Shown piece by piece: positions 52,565 to 64,000 of a stretch of DNA of 64,000 nt. The notes under the pieces were generated by a model. That model had not been told where the DNA came from. It saw only the letters and a list, made by a program, of their open reading frames with translations, and did no database searches. Within the stretch, counting starts at the first letter, position 1, and each line of letters begins with the position of its first letter. Made by a program: the position numbers and the translations under genes. The stretch is taken from contig OX359249.1 in assembly GCA_947179485.1 (NCBI GenBank), positions 1,798,001 through 1,862,000 on the forward strand, read 5' to 3'. Source of the DNA: Allacma fusca (lineage: Eukaryota > Arthropoda > Collembola > Symphypleona > Sminthuridae).

Positions 52565-54088
52565 ATGGAGCCCAGGGATCCAATTCTATCAACCCTGGAA
52601 CCTGTGGAGCCAGTTGCTTTGGAATCAGACAGTCTGGAAGATTTTGATCTAATTATTACAGACGAGGATTATGAAGCGCTAGCAAAAATATTTTCCCACT
52701 CTCCAGGTCTGGAGCAAATATTTGAAGACGTGATTCGGTCTGACCTCCAATTACCTTTATCATCAGCTTCCTTGAACGAACCCCCGGAAGATAATCCCTT
52801 GGATGTCGCAGATACGAAAATAAGCCCTTTAGATGTCTCCATGGTCCAGCAAGGAGAGGGTGTTGTGAAAGAGAAAAATCCAAACAATCTTGGACTAGAT
52901 CTCGCTAAAAATGACGAATGGAATAAGCCAAATGAAACAAATATCTTCAGTGATCCAACTAGTGCAAGTGAGGTTTGGAAAGAGGTGAATTATAACGAGG
53001 TTAATAGCAGTCTAAAGGAATCTGATACCAAGAAGAAATTAAAAAATGAGGATTCCAGCTCCAATGAATTCCCAGAGGTTTTTATTCTCAAATCTGCAGA
53101 AGCCTATGGTAAATTTTCACTCAAGTCTGAGCAGACTGGGTTTCTCAAGAAGAAACCAATTTCGGAGAAGAAAATCCCCCAAGTTCCAGCTCAACCTAAA
53201 ATCATTCATCCAACCGTGTTTTCTGAAGAGAAAAAAAGTGTCCTTACATTTTCCTTCTCCGAAGAATATCCTGAATTTTCAAAAGAAATTTCATCCACTA
53301 GAACAACGCATGATTTTTCTCACGTAAGGACTCCTGAAGGTAATTTTAAAACTCGGAAGAATCCACAACCGCAAAAAATCCTGGAAACAACTTCGAGTAA
53401 ACCTAAACAAGCATTTGTATTCAGTTTTCCCAAACGACCCAAGAAAATACACGATTGGTACGCCCAGCAGAAACAAACTGTAGATGAAATTGAGAAGAAA
53501 AATGCGTCCAAATTCTTTTTCCAAATTCCATTAACTCTTCGGGATGGTTCCAAGCTCGTTTGTGAAAGGAGCAAGAAGCTATTACTAGACGAACCTAAAA
53601 TATCCTCTGAAATAACATCTGCACATAACGAAGGTCCACAAAAGATGTCACAGGAGTCATTGAAAGCTTGTTCTTCAAAAGGAAATTCAGATCCTGAGAA
53701 AAAGTATTCTACAGCAAGAAAAAGCTGCTCCAAGGGATCTGCTAAAGTTTTAGGGAAGAAGAATCCGGAAAAAGGAAGTACAAACAAGTGCATGTCCAAA
53801 GCTAGGAGGGATATTTTAGAGAAATGGCATGTCTGGTGTGACCGTAATAATTCAATTAAAGACTCACATGGCCAGAGGGACGAAATCGTAAATGACAGTG
53901 TTAATGGTGACGAATCGGCTAAAATAACGTATTCCTTTTCGGATGCTGACACCGAGTTTGAGAATGATTGTGAGGGAAGTGTGTTTTCTGAGCCTCCTGT
54001 AGTGACCATATCGGATGATGATGATGTTATAATGTTGGAGGCTAATTTTGGAGACTCTTGTAAACATAAAGTGATCACTTTGTCCTGA
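52565..54088 (+). CDS. Unrecognised 507-residue protein with SUMO-interacting-like motifs
   Basis: A single open frame from ATG at 52565 to TGA at 54088, with AATAAA 134 nt downstream. I do not recognise the family. The protein is hydrophilic, rich in Ser, Lys and Glu, and has no membrane segment or signal peptide. The acidic N-terminus contains DLIITDEDYE (about 28-37). The C-terminus contains VVTISDDDDVIMLE (about 479-492). Both fit the SUMO-interacting pattern of a short hydrophobic beta-strand next to acidic residues. A short motif recurs three times: LTFSFS (about 226), FVFSFP (about 284) and ITYSFS (about 454). Basic clusters (KRPKK, KARR) suggest a nuclear protein. Length and the poly(A) signal argue for a real, fast-evolving gene; the role is unknown. 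Confidence 0.75.
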   Translation: MEPRDPILSTLEPVEPVALESDSLEDFDLIITDEDYEALAKIFSHSPGLEQIFEDVIRSDLQLPLSSASLNEPPEDNPLDVADTKISPLDVSMVQQGEGVVKEKNPNNLGLDLAKNDEWNKPNETNIFSDPTSASEVWKEVNYNEVNSSLKESDTKKKLKNEDSSSNEFPEVFILKSAEAYGKFSLKSEQTGFLKKKPISEKKIPQVPAQPKIIHPTVFSEEKKSVLTFSFSEEYPEFSKEISSTRTTHDFSHVRTPEGNFKTRKNPQPQKILETTSSKPKQAFVFSFPKRPKKIHDWYAQQKQTVDEIEKKNASKFFFQIPLTLRDGSKLVCERSKKLLLDEPKISSEITSAHNEGPQKMSQESLKACSSKGNSDPEKKYSTARKSCSKGSAKVLGKKNPEKGSTNKCMSKARRDILEKWHVWCDRNNSIKDSHGQRDEIVNDSVNGDESAKITYSFSDADTEFENDCEGSVFSEPPVVTISDDDDVIMLEANFGDSCKHKVITLS

Positions 54089-54221
54089 CTCATTGAATGT
54101 ATATCCTTTAAAATTCCTTACGTCATGTCAGCTATACACAACAATAGTCTTACATTTCATCCTGTACTCAGGAGGACAAAGGAGTATTTAAAATTAATTT
54201 GTAACTTGTAGCGTTGGCGAG

Positions 54222-54227
54222 GAATAA
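54222..54227 (+). promoter_or_regulatory. Poly(A) signal AATAAA of the orphan gene
   Basis: Canonical hexamer 134 nt after the TGA, which supports the open frame upstream as a transcribed gene. Confidence 0.55.
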
Positions 54228-55887
54228 AATATTTAAAAAGCAGACTTTGTGTGCCCAGCTGACGTGTGAAAGGCTGGTAATAATTTTTTGAGCCTTCCTG
54301 GCGTTTTTATTGACTGTAACTTTAATGGGAATAAATTGCTTGGAAAAGTTCCTCTGAAAAGCTTAAATTGACCACAACACATACAGACGCCCTTTTTTCA
54401 CACGAGCTTTTTTGTTGGGGTAAAAATTATTGCTAATTTTAGGGTGTTCTTCGGAAGGAATACACCACAATTCATATTGAAATGCAGGAGGGGATAGTGG
54501 AACGGTCGGAGCTCCTGACACGCCAGGTTTGTTCCTCAAATAAGATTTCCTATAGATTATAGATGTATTTCCAGTCACTTGACCCATCAAATTTGTCATG
54601 ATAGATTATTGTTCACTTTCCTATCCCATCCTTCACTCAACAAATGTATTTTATCTAAATAGCTTTTCACTTTCCCCCTGTCAATGCGGGCGTATAGCAG
54701 AGTTGTGCACCCGACACCAGCACCTTTTCATTCCATTATAGCTCTGAATTTGTAGGAAATCGTAATTTAATATGCCTCTGACTTGAAGCTTTAGTTTCTC
54801 CACTAATCAGCACATGTATGTACATATGTTTATGGATAAATGTTTTATCACATCTTGCAACTCGGATCCGTTTCAGAGTAATATCTAAACCTGCATTATA
54901 TTTTTTCCACGAAAAGCATTTCGTGGAACCCCATAGAACTACAGTATTCGCTCAACCCAGTCCACTCCTCTCTAAAAGCATCTCCATCTTCAGTGTATCG
55001 CCAGTCTTTATAACGGCATTAATATTGAAATACATAGACGTTCAAAGTTTACAACAAAATAACTTTTCTCCTCTCTTGCACTCTCACTATAAGAGTAACC
55101 CTAAAAGGAAGGTAATACTCTTCCAGGGGTAAGCTCGGGTAAAAACGTAAATGTGTCAGATATTTTTGACCCTATAGAGAAAATACTGATATGAATGCCT
55201 TTTATAACCCGATCACTGTATGGGCTCTTATTAGGGGAACCCTTAAAGGAACATTATGATTATACTCTTCTAATTAAACGCATATATTTTAACACATTAG
55301 TGGTAAATAGGGAAGGATACAAAAATAGATTTGTCCCTGTAGAGAAACTACTGTAGTATTATGTACCTAAGTTGGTATGTATATTTTATATATGTATGTA
55401 TGTATTTTTGTTTCTTACTGAGAAAAACCTACTACGAGGGTCTACCGTATATCGATTGTGCACTGTAATTTAATAAATGTTCCGAAGATTCCTCTCGTGT
55501 TCCGCGTCTTTAGCGTCCGCCAGTCAGGGGTGTTTTGATGGGTTGAGAAAATCGGTCGAAGTTCCGTCCCGACGGTGTGCGTGAACGGATAAGGTACCTG
55601 GGCTATATTTTCTTTATGAGAAGGCACATGCACATAATGGGGATAAGAAGGATGAATGACGTGATTTCATTCATGTAAAAGGTGCGTGAGTGAGGTGATT
55701 GTCAAGTGAGAGGAGGTTCAGTGTGTTAGAACTCATAAATTACGAATGAGCAGGAGTGCGACCTTCCCTTTTTAAACAGCAAATGCACGCATGCATGTTT
55801 ACATGTACTTATGTACATATGTACGCTATATTTGTATTACGCTAAAAGGGAATGAATGCTGAAAGTGACAAACCGGGAAATAGTGTT

Positions 55888-56000
55888 GCAGTACACTCTC
55901 TCTATAAGAGCATCCCTACAAGAAGAAAAATTATCCAAATGATTGAGTTTTATGGCAGAATCCTTTCCCTTTCATAAGGGGAAAAATTAACATTGTGGCA
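55888..56000. repeat. Dispersed repeat copy, inverted arms
   Basis: Begins CAGTACACTCTCTCTATAAG and ends with the complement of the family core (AATTAACATTGT at 55985-55996). The two halves therefore face each other, as in a small inverted-repeat element. Confidence 0.5.
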
Positions 56001-59000
56001 AACGGCAGTCTAAATAAATGTAATTACTTTTGAGAAATTGCTCTTGCTTGGGGATTCTTATTCTTCGAGGGCAGAGTGGCAGAGTACACTATATTCTTTA
56101 TATTCTTGTATTTCTCCACAGAAGAAATTTGACTTATGCGGAAAGTGTACTATTCATCCATCACGGCGTCTCACATTATTCCTACTGCTTCAACCTTGAT
56201 TAATCATGAACCTTCCAGCTCATTCATGTCTAGTAGTACAGTTGACTCTCGTCAAGAGACACTTGCTCATAAATGTTTTGTTATTAGAGAGAAAAAAATG
56301 TATGAGAATATTCCAGTACAGTGCTAATTTCCCCCCTTGCCACTACTTTCAAGTTTATCAGAAGAGTCGAATTTTGCTCCTTTTAAGGATGATTCCTTTA
56401 GGAGTTTCCTGTAATTATTTCGTTTTGTTAATATGCACGATGCGTAACACCTGAACTGAGGTACTGGCAAATATCTGTAGGCATCCTTTTCCCGTTTAAA
56501 ATGTTACAACCTCTGCATCTCTCTCTCTCTTTACTTCCGAAGGAGGGTTTTATTTTTTATTTCAATTACGAGGAGCATTCAATAAGTCAACACCAGTACC
56601 TACATAATTATATGCAATGGGAAGCATTGGGCTTGAATTTTGCTTCATACCCCCCGTATAAAGAGGGGGCTATGAAACACTTTACTTACCTTTAACTTAT
56701 AATCTTACTGGATAGATAAATTATTTAAGATCAATATACCATTTTCAGATGGATCCTCGTTCGGTGTAAATAATATTGACATTGTTTTCAATTTCGATTC
56801 CTCTAGGTAGCCTGGTACTCATTTATGGAAATAAAAACTAAGCAAGCAATTTTCATTTCTCGGAAAACAAAATCAATTTATTTCTGGTATGAGGTATCTA
56901 TTTTATATTTCGATTAGACAGGGGTTGACCCTTCAAAATTTCCCCAAGTTTCTGGGTTCAAAGTTAATCTATAATGTGAGACGATTTGTACACCCATGCT
57001 TATCTATGTGTATCTAATACTTAACAACCCCTCTAAATGATGATTTTAGGTCCACTTCTGTAGAATTGCTGACTAAAAGAAACAACACCAAAAAAAAAAA
57101 AACAAATCACAGGAGTAATAATAATTTTAACAAGGAGCAAAATCTGAAGCTAATAACGACATGATTTCATGTGGAGACAAAATATCCTTGTGGGAATTGG
57201 TATTGCCTTTAGTTTATTTTTACCCTATTAAAGAAATAAGCCTGTAAGGGAGTCTTGTAGGATGGAATTACACTGTACTTACATACTTTGCGAACATTAA
57301 TAGGGTATCTTTAAAATCTGGGAAACTCAGAGGGAGTACGTGACCGCAATTGGGAAATATACATATGGTTGGATTTAAATTTATAGGTGTGGGTTAATAC
57401 CTTGTACACATGCAAATGCGGGAAACCGCTCATATTTTCCGTCTCACTCGAAAATTGCATGTAAAGAACTGATGGTTGGATTGAATGGGAGCAGTGTTGC
57501 GGATACTGCACCAGCAGTAGCATTGAGACATATTTCTAAATTATAGGGTTATAGTAGCTCGGAATTTTTTTCATGAATTATTCGAGGTCATTTAATAACT
57601 ATTGGGATAATGTTGGTTGGAAGGAGTTTTTTTAAAAGCAGGGAATTTATTGAAGCCAGGAGAGCATAATGTCTGTATTGAAGGAGTTGGGATCGTATTT
57701 GTAATAATTTCTCCAAGTTAATGATCTCATCATCGGATGTTTTTCACCACCTTCTTCTTGTAGTAATTTTTCATTTCAAACCAATTTTTAATTCAGTTCT
57801 AATTTAAATCAACCTGCTTGCTTCAACTTCATCCATTTCTACAAGGTTACATTTTACGTTTAAGTCCAGAGGAAGAATTCTCTCGCTAAAACTCTTTGCA
57901 AGGAGAAACTTGTCCAATAATTCAGTTCAAACTTTCACTTGAGGAATATTTCATCATTTTGGGAGTATCTATCTACAGAAGCATTCTTTCTTGGAGAGAA
58001 GCTCTTGATATAGCCCTTTTATATATACAGACGCAAGCCTTTTACTATAAATTGCTATTAGACACAATTTTTCTCATTGTACGAACATTCCATTATGAGA
58101 GTCGATTCGGTGTCTACTTATAATAGTACTTGCAGGGATGCTTCTGTAGAGGGAGTACATATTGTACACAACCCGGAAAAAGATTAACTTGAAGAATGGT
58201 AAAAGAGCCCGGCAACAAAACCAGTCTCAAATGTGATTTACAGTAATTACTTAATTAGATTTAGTTTCCACATTGTCAATGACTTTTAACTTTATTTTCA
58301 GGGAGGGTTTTATTTTTACTACTTAATAATTATATGTATGTATATGCACATGTTTGGATACACGTATGATGTTCATGGTAAAAACCGAACAACGGCAAAC
58401 TTTCTCTTCTGTTCTTGTGTTAAAAATGTGTCTTCTAAGATGCTACTGCATAAAATGTAATGAGATGGATTATGGATAATTGGATGGGAACCTTCCATGA
58501 TTGTAACCTGGGCCAATGTCATGTGCATATGTATAGATTGGGAAACGAGTTTTTAAAAATAGGGTCCATAGTTTACCGTGCAAAGTCAACTTACAGCCAA
58601 TTCTATGCCGCTAACTTATTCCGTGTATAGTAATGCAGGGTTCAGTCTTGCTACTAGGGACTCGTCATTAAAGAGCAGAGTTAATAAAATTTTGTACACG
58701 CTTTAAGACAATAGTATCTGAATAAATAGCAATGTTGGATCTTTACACAAGCCGCTAGTACATTTAACGCATGAAGCTGGAGAGGTTCCTATCGAATAAG
58801 AGTCCCCGGAACAATGTGGACTAGTGCTTTGAGAATGCTGGATTTAAAAGAAAATATCCTGGGAAAATTACTCCTTAATACAGTATTTACGGTTTTTTTT
58901 AAACTAAAGAAAAAACTGCTATCAAAATTTCACCCTGCAGTTAATAGCTATTATCCCTTATCCAGAATGGAAGAATTTCAGTGTGGTCCAGATTTTCTCC

Positions 59001-59571
59001 ATTGATGCCCATTGTAAGGTAATAAGTGCTCCAGTTTTTTAATCTGGGCTCTTAACTACGCCAGATAAGACTATGATGTCTGTAGGAGGAAATTGTTTGG
59101 TAGTGCATTTGTAGGTAAAATGACGGAGCTAATTTGAAATGATGTTGCCCGTTGGACAGGCGAGAGGAGGATTTTAGAAGTTAGAGGTGCTTTAACAAGA
59201 GTGTACTAAATGCATGCATTGCACTGCATTTAATTCCACCCACAACCTTTCAATAGAGTCCGGATGATCATAGTAATTATTACAGTAGGGAAATGAAGGG
59301 GATAAATGCATACACCTAAAGACCCTCAAAATAGGATTTTTTATTTAATTGAAAGTTACAGGAAATGCTCCATAAATGGAATTTAGCTCGAGTGTAATAA
59401 AGGGGATTGAGTAGGGTAAAATATAAAAAGCAGCTGTCATTTCTCATCCCACTGTCAGTCTCAAATAACGAGTGCTACCGATATTCCTGTGAGCTGCTTA
59501 CTCTTGTCCTGCTCATTTTCACGTCAGTGGAGGAAGCTATATTACAGTGACAATGAGTATGAGTCTATATA

Positions 59572-59620
59572 CAGTGTACTCTCGCTATAAAACCCCTCCT
59601 TTCTTGTAGATTGTCTCTGC
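59572..59620. repeat. Dispersed repeat copy, CAGTGTACTCTCGCTATAA end
   Basis: Starts CAGTGTACTCTCGCTATAAA directly after TA. This is the best-preserved end of the family in the window. The partner-like sequence TTATAGGGAGAGTGTGGGTG, followed by CACTG, lies at about 60991-61015 in inverted orientation. Confidence 0.5.
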
Positions 59621-60106
59621 TGGAGCCAAAGCATTTTGAAACACTCCCGTTTGATTACCAAAATCCTACTTTTCATGTTGTAGCACCAAACTTCAAACCA
59701 AGGACTCACTATGACGAACCCCCTCAGAAATATATTTCCACTCAAGTGAAATTTTGACCTTTTGAATCTTACTAATATTTTGCACCTACACAGGAAAGGT
59801 TTTATAAGTGGACTTTTATAATCCCAATAGATGAAACTGTAGCTTCTGAATTTAGAAAAATCCAGACGAGACATTCGTCTCCATATTGAAAATTTGCTCC
59901 TACAGATAATAGAGTTGTTTTTAGAGGTTTCCCTCTTTTGAAATAAATTCCCATTTACACAATGTTAATTTGTCCCTCTGCAATCTGTAATCTCATTACA
60001 AGAGTGGCATTTCGGTAGTTTTTGGAAGAGAGTAGATTGTTTGGAGACTGGGGTAGGATGCCTTGAGTGTTAAGGACCTACCCGTTGAATTGAAAGCCTA
60101 GTGGTG

Positions 60107-60108
<2 letters not shown>

Positions 60109-60143
<35 letters not shown>

Positions 60144-60150
60144 TGTGTGT
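60109..60150. repeat. (GT)n microsatellite
   Basis: About 42 bp of GT dinucleotides with one GT-to-AT interruption. Confidence 0.95.
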
Positions 60151-60710
60151 AAAGGAGGGTTCCCCTGCCTGACTTTCAGATGCTCAATCGATATTCTTCC
60201 TCGCAGTCGCACATGCTGATAGTTCTGATTCTGGGGTTCCCATATACTCTCCACAGACTCTCAACTACACCTCACCATATATGTTGGAGTTGGTGAGGGT
60301 CTTGGACCGTTGCCATTAGTGGGAAAAAGTGTTGGACTTTTCCGTAGCCTGTCTTCCTAAAAACCCGTTTCGCCTTTAGCTTGTCAATGTAGTTTGGGCT
60401 TGAACTGCATTAAAAATACATCCAGTGCGGAGCGACACAGTTCACGGGATTGTTACAGGTTTGTCCATAGAGCCTTCACTCCCATCCATAAGTCCTGACG
60501 GAATTCAAAATGCATGATTTGAGCAGAGGTGAATTTATCATTTCACTCTGGCTCTGAGTTGCCACGTTCTAACGAGCATTTATCAGCTGCGTTTCCTCCA
60601 AGCCACCCTCTCAATTGACAGTAGGAAAATAACAGAGGGGAAGTTACTGTTTTGGGTCCTAAAGAGCTTCACGGTCTCGAATCGTGCTAAAAAGTAACTG
60701 CCTGGAATCT

Positions 60711-60946
60711 CTCATTATAGGAGGCCTCCTCACAACCGCATTTTCTCTGTAGTGTCAAAAATATTTAGATACGTCTCCGCCTACCACAATGTTAATTTTT
60801 CCTACTGAGAGTTCGTACGGTCAAGTCTCGCCACTGTGGACTCTTGCTAAAGGAGACCTTCCAAGTGCCGTTTCTCTATAGTGCCATAAATAATTATTTG
60901 AAGACCTTCCCATGGGCCACAATGTTAATTTCTTCTGCCTACAAGT
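60711..60946. repeat. Two tandem copies of the dispersed repeat
   Basis: 60711-60810 and 60841-60946 share order and content: CTCxxxxTAxAGGAG, TTTCTCTxTAGTG and ACAATGTTAATT. The exact 12-mer is at 60786-60797 and 60919-60930, 133 bp apart. A third exact copy is at 59959-59970. Confidence 0.7.
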
Positions 60947-61551
60947 CCATAGAATTTAAGTTCCAAATTTTTCTGCTGTTGAGACTGCTGTTATAGGGAG
61001 AGTGTGGGTGCACTGTTAATTATTATTACCATAACCGCGCACTTGCTTTCTTCTGGGAGCAAGACAGGAGCAGAAGAATAAATTGAGATAAGAACTCCTT
61101 CCCCAGAAATACAGACAAAATTACAATTTTGTGGAAACTCAAGATGTTAAAGGAGTGAAAATTGTTACGTGACTACAAAATGTGTAAGCATTTATTTCCT
61201 CTATTCAAAAATGGTTTGATACATTATTATACATGTTACCCATTGTATGCACAATCCAATGACAGTTTGCACTGTCAAAGCCTGTATTTACCCTTTTTGT
61301 AATACTGGGCTTTGAGAGGGATTTTTTCCCTTAGTGTGAACCGTCAGTTCTCAGACGTCACGCAATTTTGCGGCAGTGGAGACCTGATTGTACTTTGTCT
61401 ATACAAAATTCTAATTTCGTTTTAAATTATTCTCTCATGCGGCTATTTCGATGGGATGCTTCAACCAAAGTGATAGCCACAAGTGTTGGAGAAATTCTGT
61501 TAATAGAGACATACACATTTCAGTATTGAAGAGCCCTGGCTCTAACTTGAA

Positions 61552-61655
61552 TTCAGATACAGTGAACCAGAGACCTAAAAGTCTTTTATATAAAGGGGCT
61601 AAAATATTTTCACACTTCCCTTTACAAGACAATATTAATTTTTCTGACTACTATA
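61552..61655. repeat. Dispersed repeat copy, diverged
   Basis: Begins ACAGTGAACCAGAGACC, contains CTTTTATATAAAGG, and ends near CAATATTAATTTTTCTGAC, a diverged form of the family core. Confidence 0.4.
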
Positions 61656-64000
61656 GCAGGCATTTATAAGAATCTGATTTGGCTTCTTCGAGGGGTAATC
61701 TTACACAGGGAAAGTACTGTGCCCACACTTGTAATTTACATATAATTATTCTACAACTTTGAAAGGCTATATCCTATGAGATCCCTGAAAAAATAAATAT
61801 CTGCATAACTTAAAAATAAAAATAGGATGAATTCCTTACAAAAATGAGGAGCTAAATTGCACCAGTAGTGCACTTATTATTATTATTAATATTATAAGGA
61901 ACCGCCGTGGAAACGATTTTTCTTGATGTGGCTTACTTATTAAGAACAAAAATGTTTGGACATTCCTGTTTACTACCATTTAATTTCCTGTCCTGTTAAT
62001 AGCATTGAATTATAAATTTTGATCTTTTTGTGCGTAGAGAGAGGGAGAAAGTTTACGGTAAGTTACTTTACGGATTGCGGTGAAATTAGAGACGGTTGTA
62101 AGGGAATTAATAAATAGGCTTTAGCATGATCTGGAAATAATGCATCATCATGGTGATCCAATTGTGGTGGGGAACTTCATGGAGTGGTAGAAATAATTAA
62201 CTTGATTGCGGGAGAAATGTTCTGTAAAACTACTGAAAATCAAGGAATGTCAATTTAGCCACAGCTCTTGTGATTCTGGTCTTTTTTTATCCCGTGTTCT
62301 ATGTACATCGTGAAAGGACGAGTGTGAAAAAAAAAACAGATGTCTAATTTCTGCATTCACTCAATGTATTTTCATTTGGACGGAAGCAATAACAGTGAAG
62401 GGTCCATCTAGACTTGTTATCAATGGGTTGGTAAACATGCATATGTGGAGCATATTCTTCTATGTGCAATAAATAGACACGTAATTGTCAGACCTAATGG
62501 ATCTAAAGAATCGGCATTCTGAATACATGACTTTATTAAGCTCACTTGAACGTCAGAGCCTGAATAATAAATTTTTGTTACTTCCATACATTTGAAGCTG
62601 CTGGAACGCTAATGGCTACGAAATGTTTAGTTTACGTGTATACCCTGTTTTGGTGTATTCTAAATATACCGTGTCCTACAAAAATATACACTAAACTTGG
62701 GAAAACAGAGTGGAGTGCAAGACGAAGTATTGATTTACAGATTATGTCTGGCGCTTACATATTTTGCATAATCTCTTCCGGTCCCATAGTTCTTTTCTTA
62801 GGACGGAGAAACCCTCCTTCACTGATGAGTAGTTCATGTAAAGCTAAATAAAATACAGTGCTTTCTCTCTGAAAGGGTGCACCTATAATCATTCAGGTAA
62901 ATTAACATTTTGGTAAATAGGAACGAGTACAAATAAGTTCTGGGCCTGTTTCGGTCTGGACCAAGGTTTGAACCGTTTGAAATGGTCTGCTCCAATTTTA
63001 TGCCCGAATCTGAAATTTCGGACAGACCATTATATTACAGCAGGATCATATTTCTTGGTTGTAACATGCCAATTACTTGTACAAATATTAACCTAAGGTC
63101 ATGCGAATGTCCTTTGTCAAGAGAGTCATGAGTACAATCAAGTCCTAGGAAAAGAGAAGGTCAGCCTGAGTTGAACCCTCTTATAATAAATACTATGTAC
63201 TACTAATATTACTCCCTTACCTTTAACAGTATTCCAATTTATTGCATAAGGCACTGTGTACTTTAGTTCTCATACTCCCTCTCATACATTTGTTACTCAC
63301 AGCCTCGTTCCCAGGCCGTACTATTTTCATTAGCCAAGCTAATGTTGACTAACTAAAGTTACTTCAACAAATAATCCTAACTGATCACGATCTGATCCGG
63401 TGGATTCCCCGAGCTACATATTACATGATTAGAAAGTGTGGAACAGACTTTGGAATGGTCCTGCGATTGTACCATGACATACCATAAATCTTGGAACAGC
63501 TCGCACCCTTCCCAGCTCTAGTACATACAAAGAGTTATACCCTTCAGAGAAATATACATTTAGCTTTATCAAAAAGAGAGGAGACTCTTAGCTTAGTATT
63601 ATCTGTAGCCATGTATATAAATTCCATAGTTCGACTTTGAAACGACTCGACGGGATGAAAATAATTTGTGATCATTCGTGTGACAATGACGGAACCAAGT
63701 GATTGGGATCCACTTGGGAGGACATTGTGAGCTCTCATCATGAGATGAGATCCCTTTTGGAGCATTCTCTACAGGAAATATTTAGAGTTATCCCTGGACT
63801 AATTTCTAACCTATAGTTTACAGGAGACTCTATTTGTACTTTTTACAGGTAATGTGACTCAAGTGTACTCTCGTTTTGTACGAGCTCTTAAAGAAGACTG
63901 TTTTCCCTCTTGGGCAGTTTTTTCAATAGATAAATGTTTTAAAAACAAAATTTCTGGAGACCTTGGAGAGTTGCATTGATGTTTCCACGAAAAAGTTCTA

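Larger units (their letters stand above)
54228..64000. other. Gene-poor 9.8-kb region with dispersed repeats
   Basis: No coding region can be supported; every open frame is short and unlike known proteins. The stretch is strewn with diverged copies of a repeat built on ACTCTCGCTATAAGAG and ACAATGTTAATTTTTCC, and has a GT microsatellite. It could be intergenic or part of a very long intron of a gene beyond the window. Confidence 0.55.

Noticed and set aside
53320..54093. 257-codon open frame antisense to the orphan gene
   Set aside because: It lies wholly opposite a longer frame with its own poly(A) signal. Its protein is a mirror of that gene's codon use and shows no domain.

Overview
The window is nuclear DNA of an animal, most likely an arthropod (hexapod-like). 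Its genes are split by GT-AG introns, many of them short, and its intergenic DNA is AT-rich. The recognisable proteins are metazoan: AP-1 mu, DPP8/9, mitochondrial seryl-tRNA synthetase, a DOMON/cytochrome b561 protein and a row/POGZ-like zinc-finger protein. Species was not determined. Exon models were built by hand from splice consensus, reading phase and family conservation. Nearly every multi-exon model closes in frame, which is the main support for the boundaries.

1-7 kb: the 3' part of a SEA-domain type I membrane protein (+) converges with a mitochondrial seryl-tRNA synthetase (-). 8.9-11.3 kb: a single-exon DOMON-cytochrome b561 gene (-) with an unusual long tail. 12.8-28 kb is a mobile-element cluster. 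It holds a decayed hAT element with a perfect 8-bp target duplication, a multi-exon gene joining a SAM domain, zinc fingers, a tnp2/CACTA-type transposase and a SAMD3-like C-terminal region, an apparently intact PIF/Harbinger element with both of its genes, and beside it an internally deleted derivative.

30-32.2 kb: a complete AP-1 mu gene (-, 8 exons). 34.8-39.5 kb: a complete DPP8/9 serine peptidase (+, 13 coding exons). 41.6-47.6 kb: a 19-exon row/POGZ-like zinc-finger gene (-). 49.06-49.3 kb: a 25-bp minisatellite. 52.6-54.1 kb: an unrecognised single-exon gene coding for 507 residues with SUMO-interacting-like motifs. 54.2-64 kb holds no gene I can support, but is strewn with copies of a dispersed repeat.

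The host genes are ordinary housekeeping loci with no evident functional link to each other. The most unusual content is the SAM/transposase/SAMD3-like chimera, the intact Harbinger element next to its own deletion derivative, and the orphan SIM-bearing gene.
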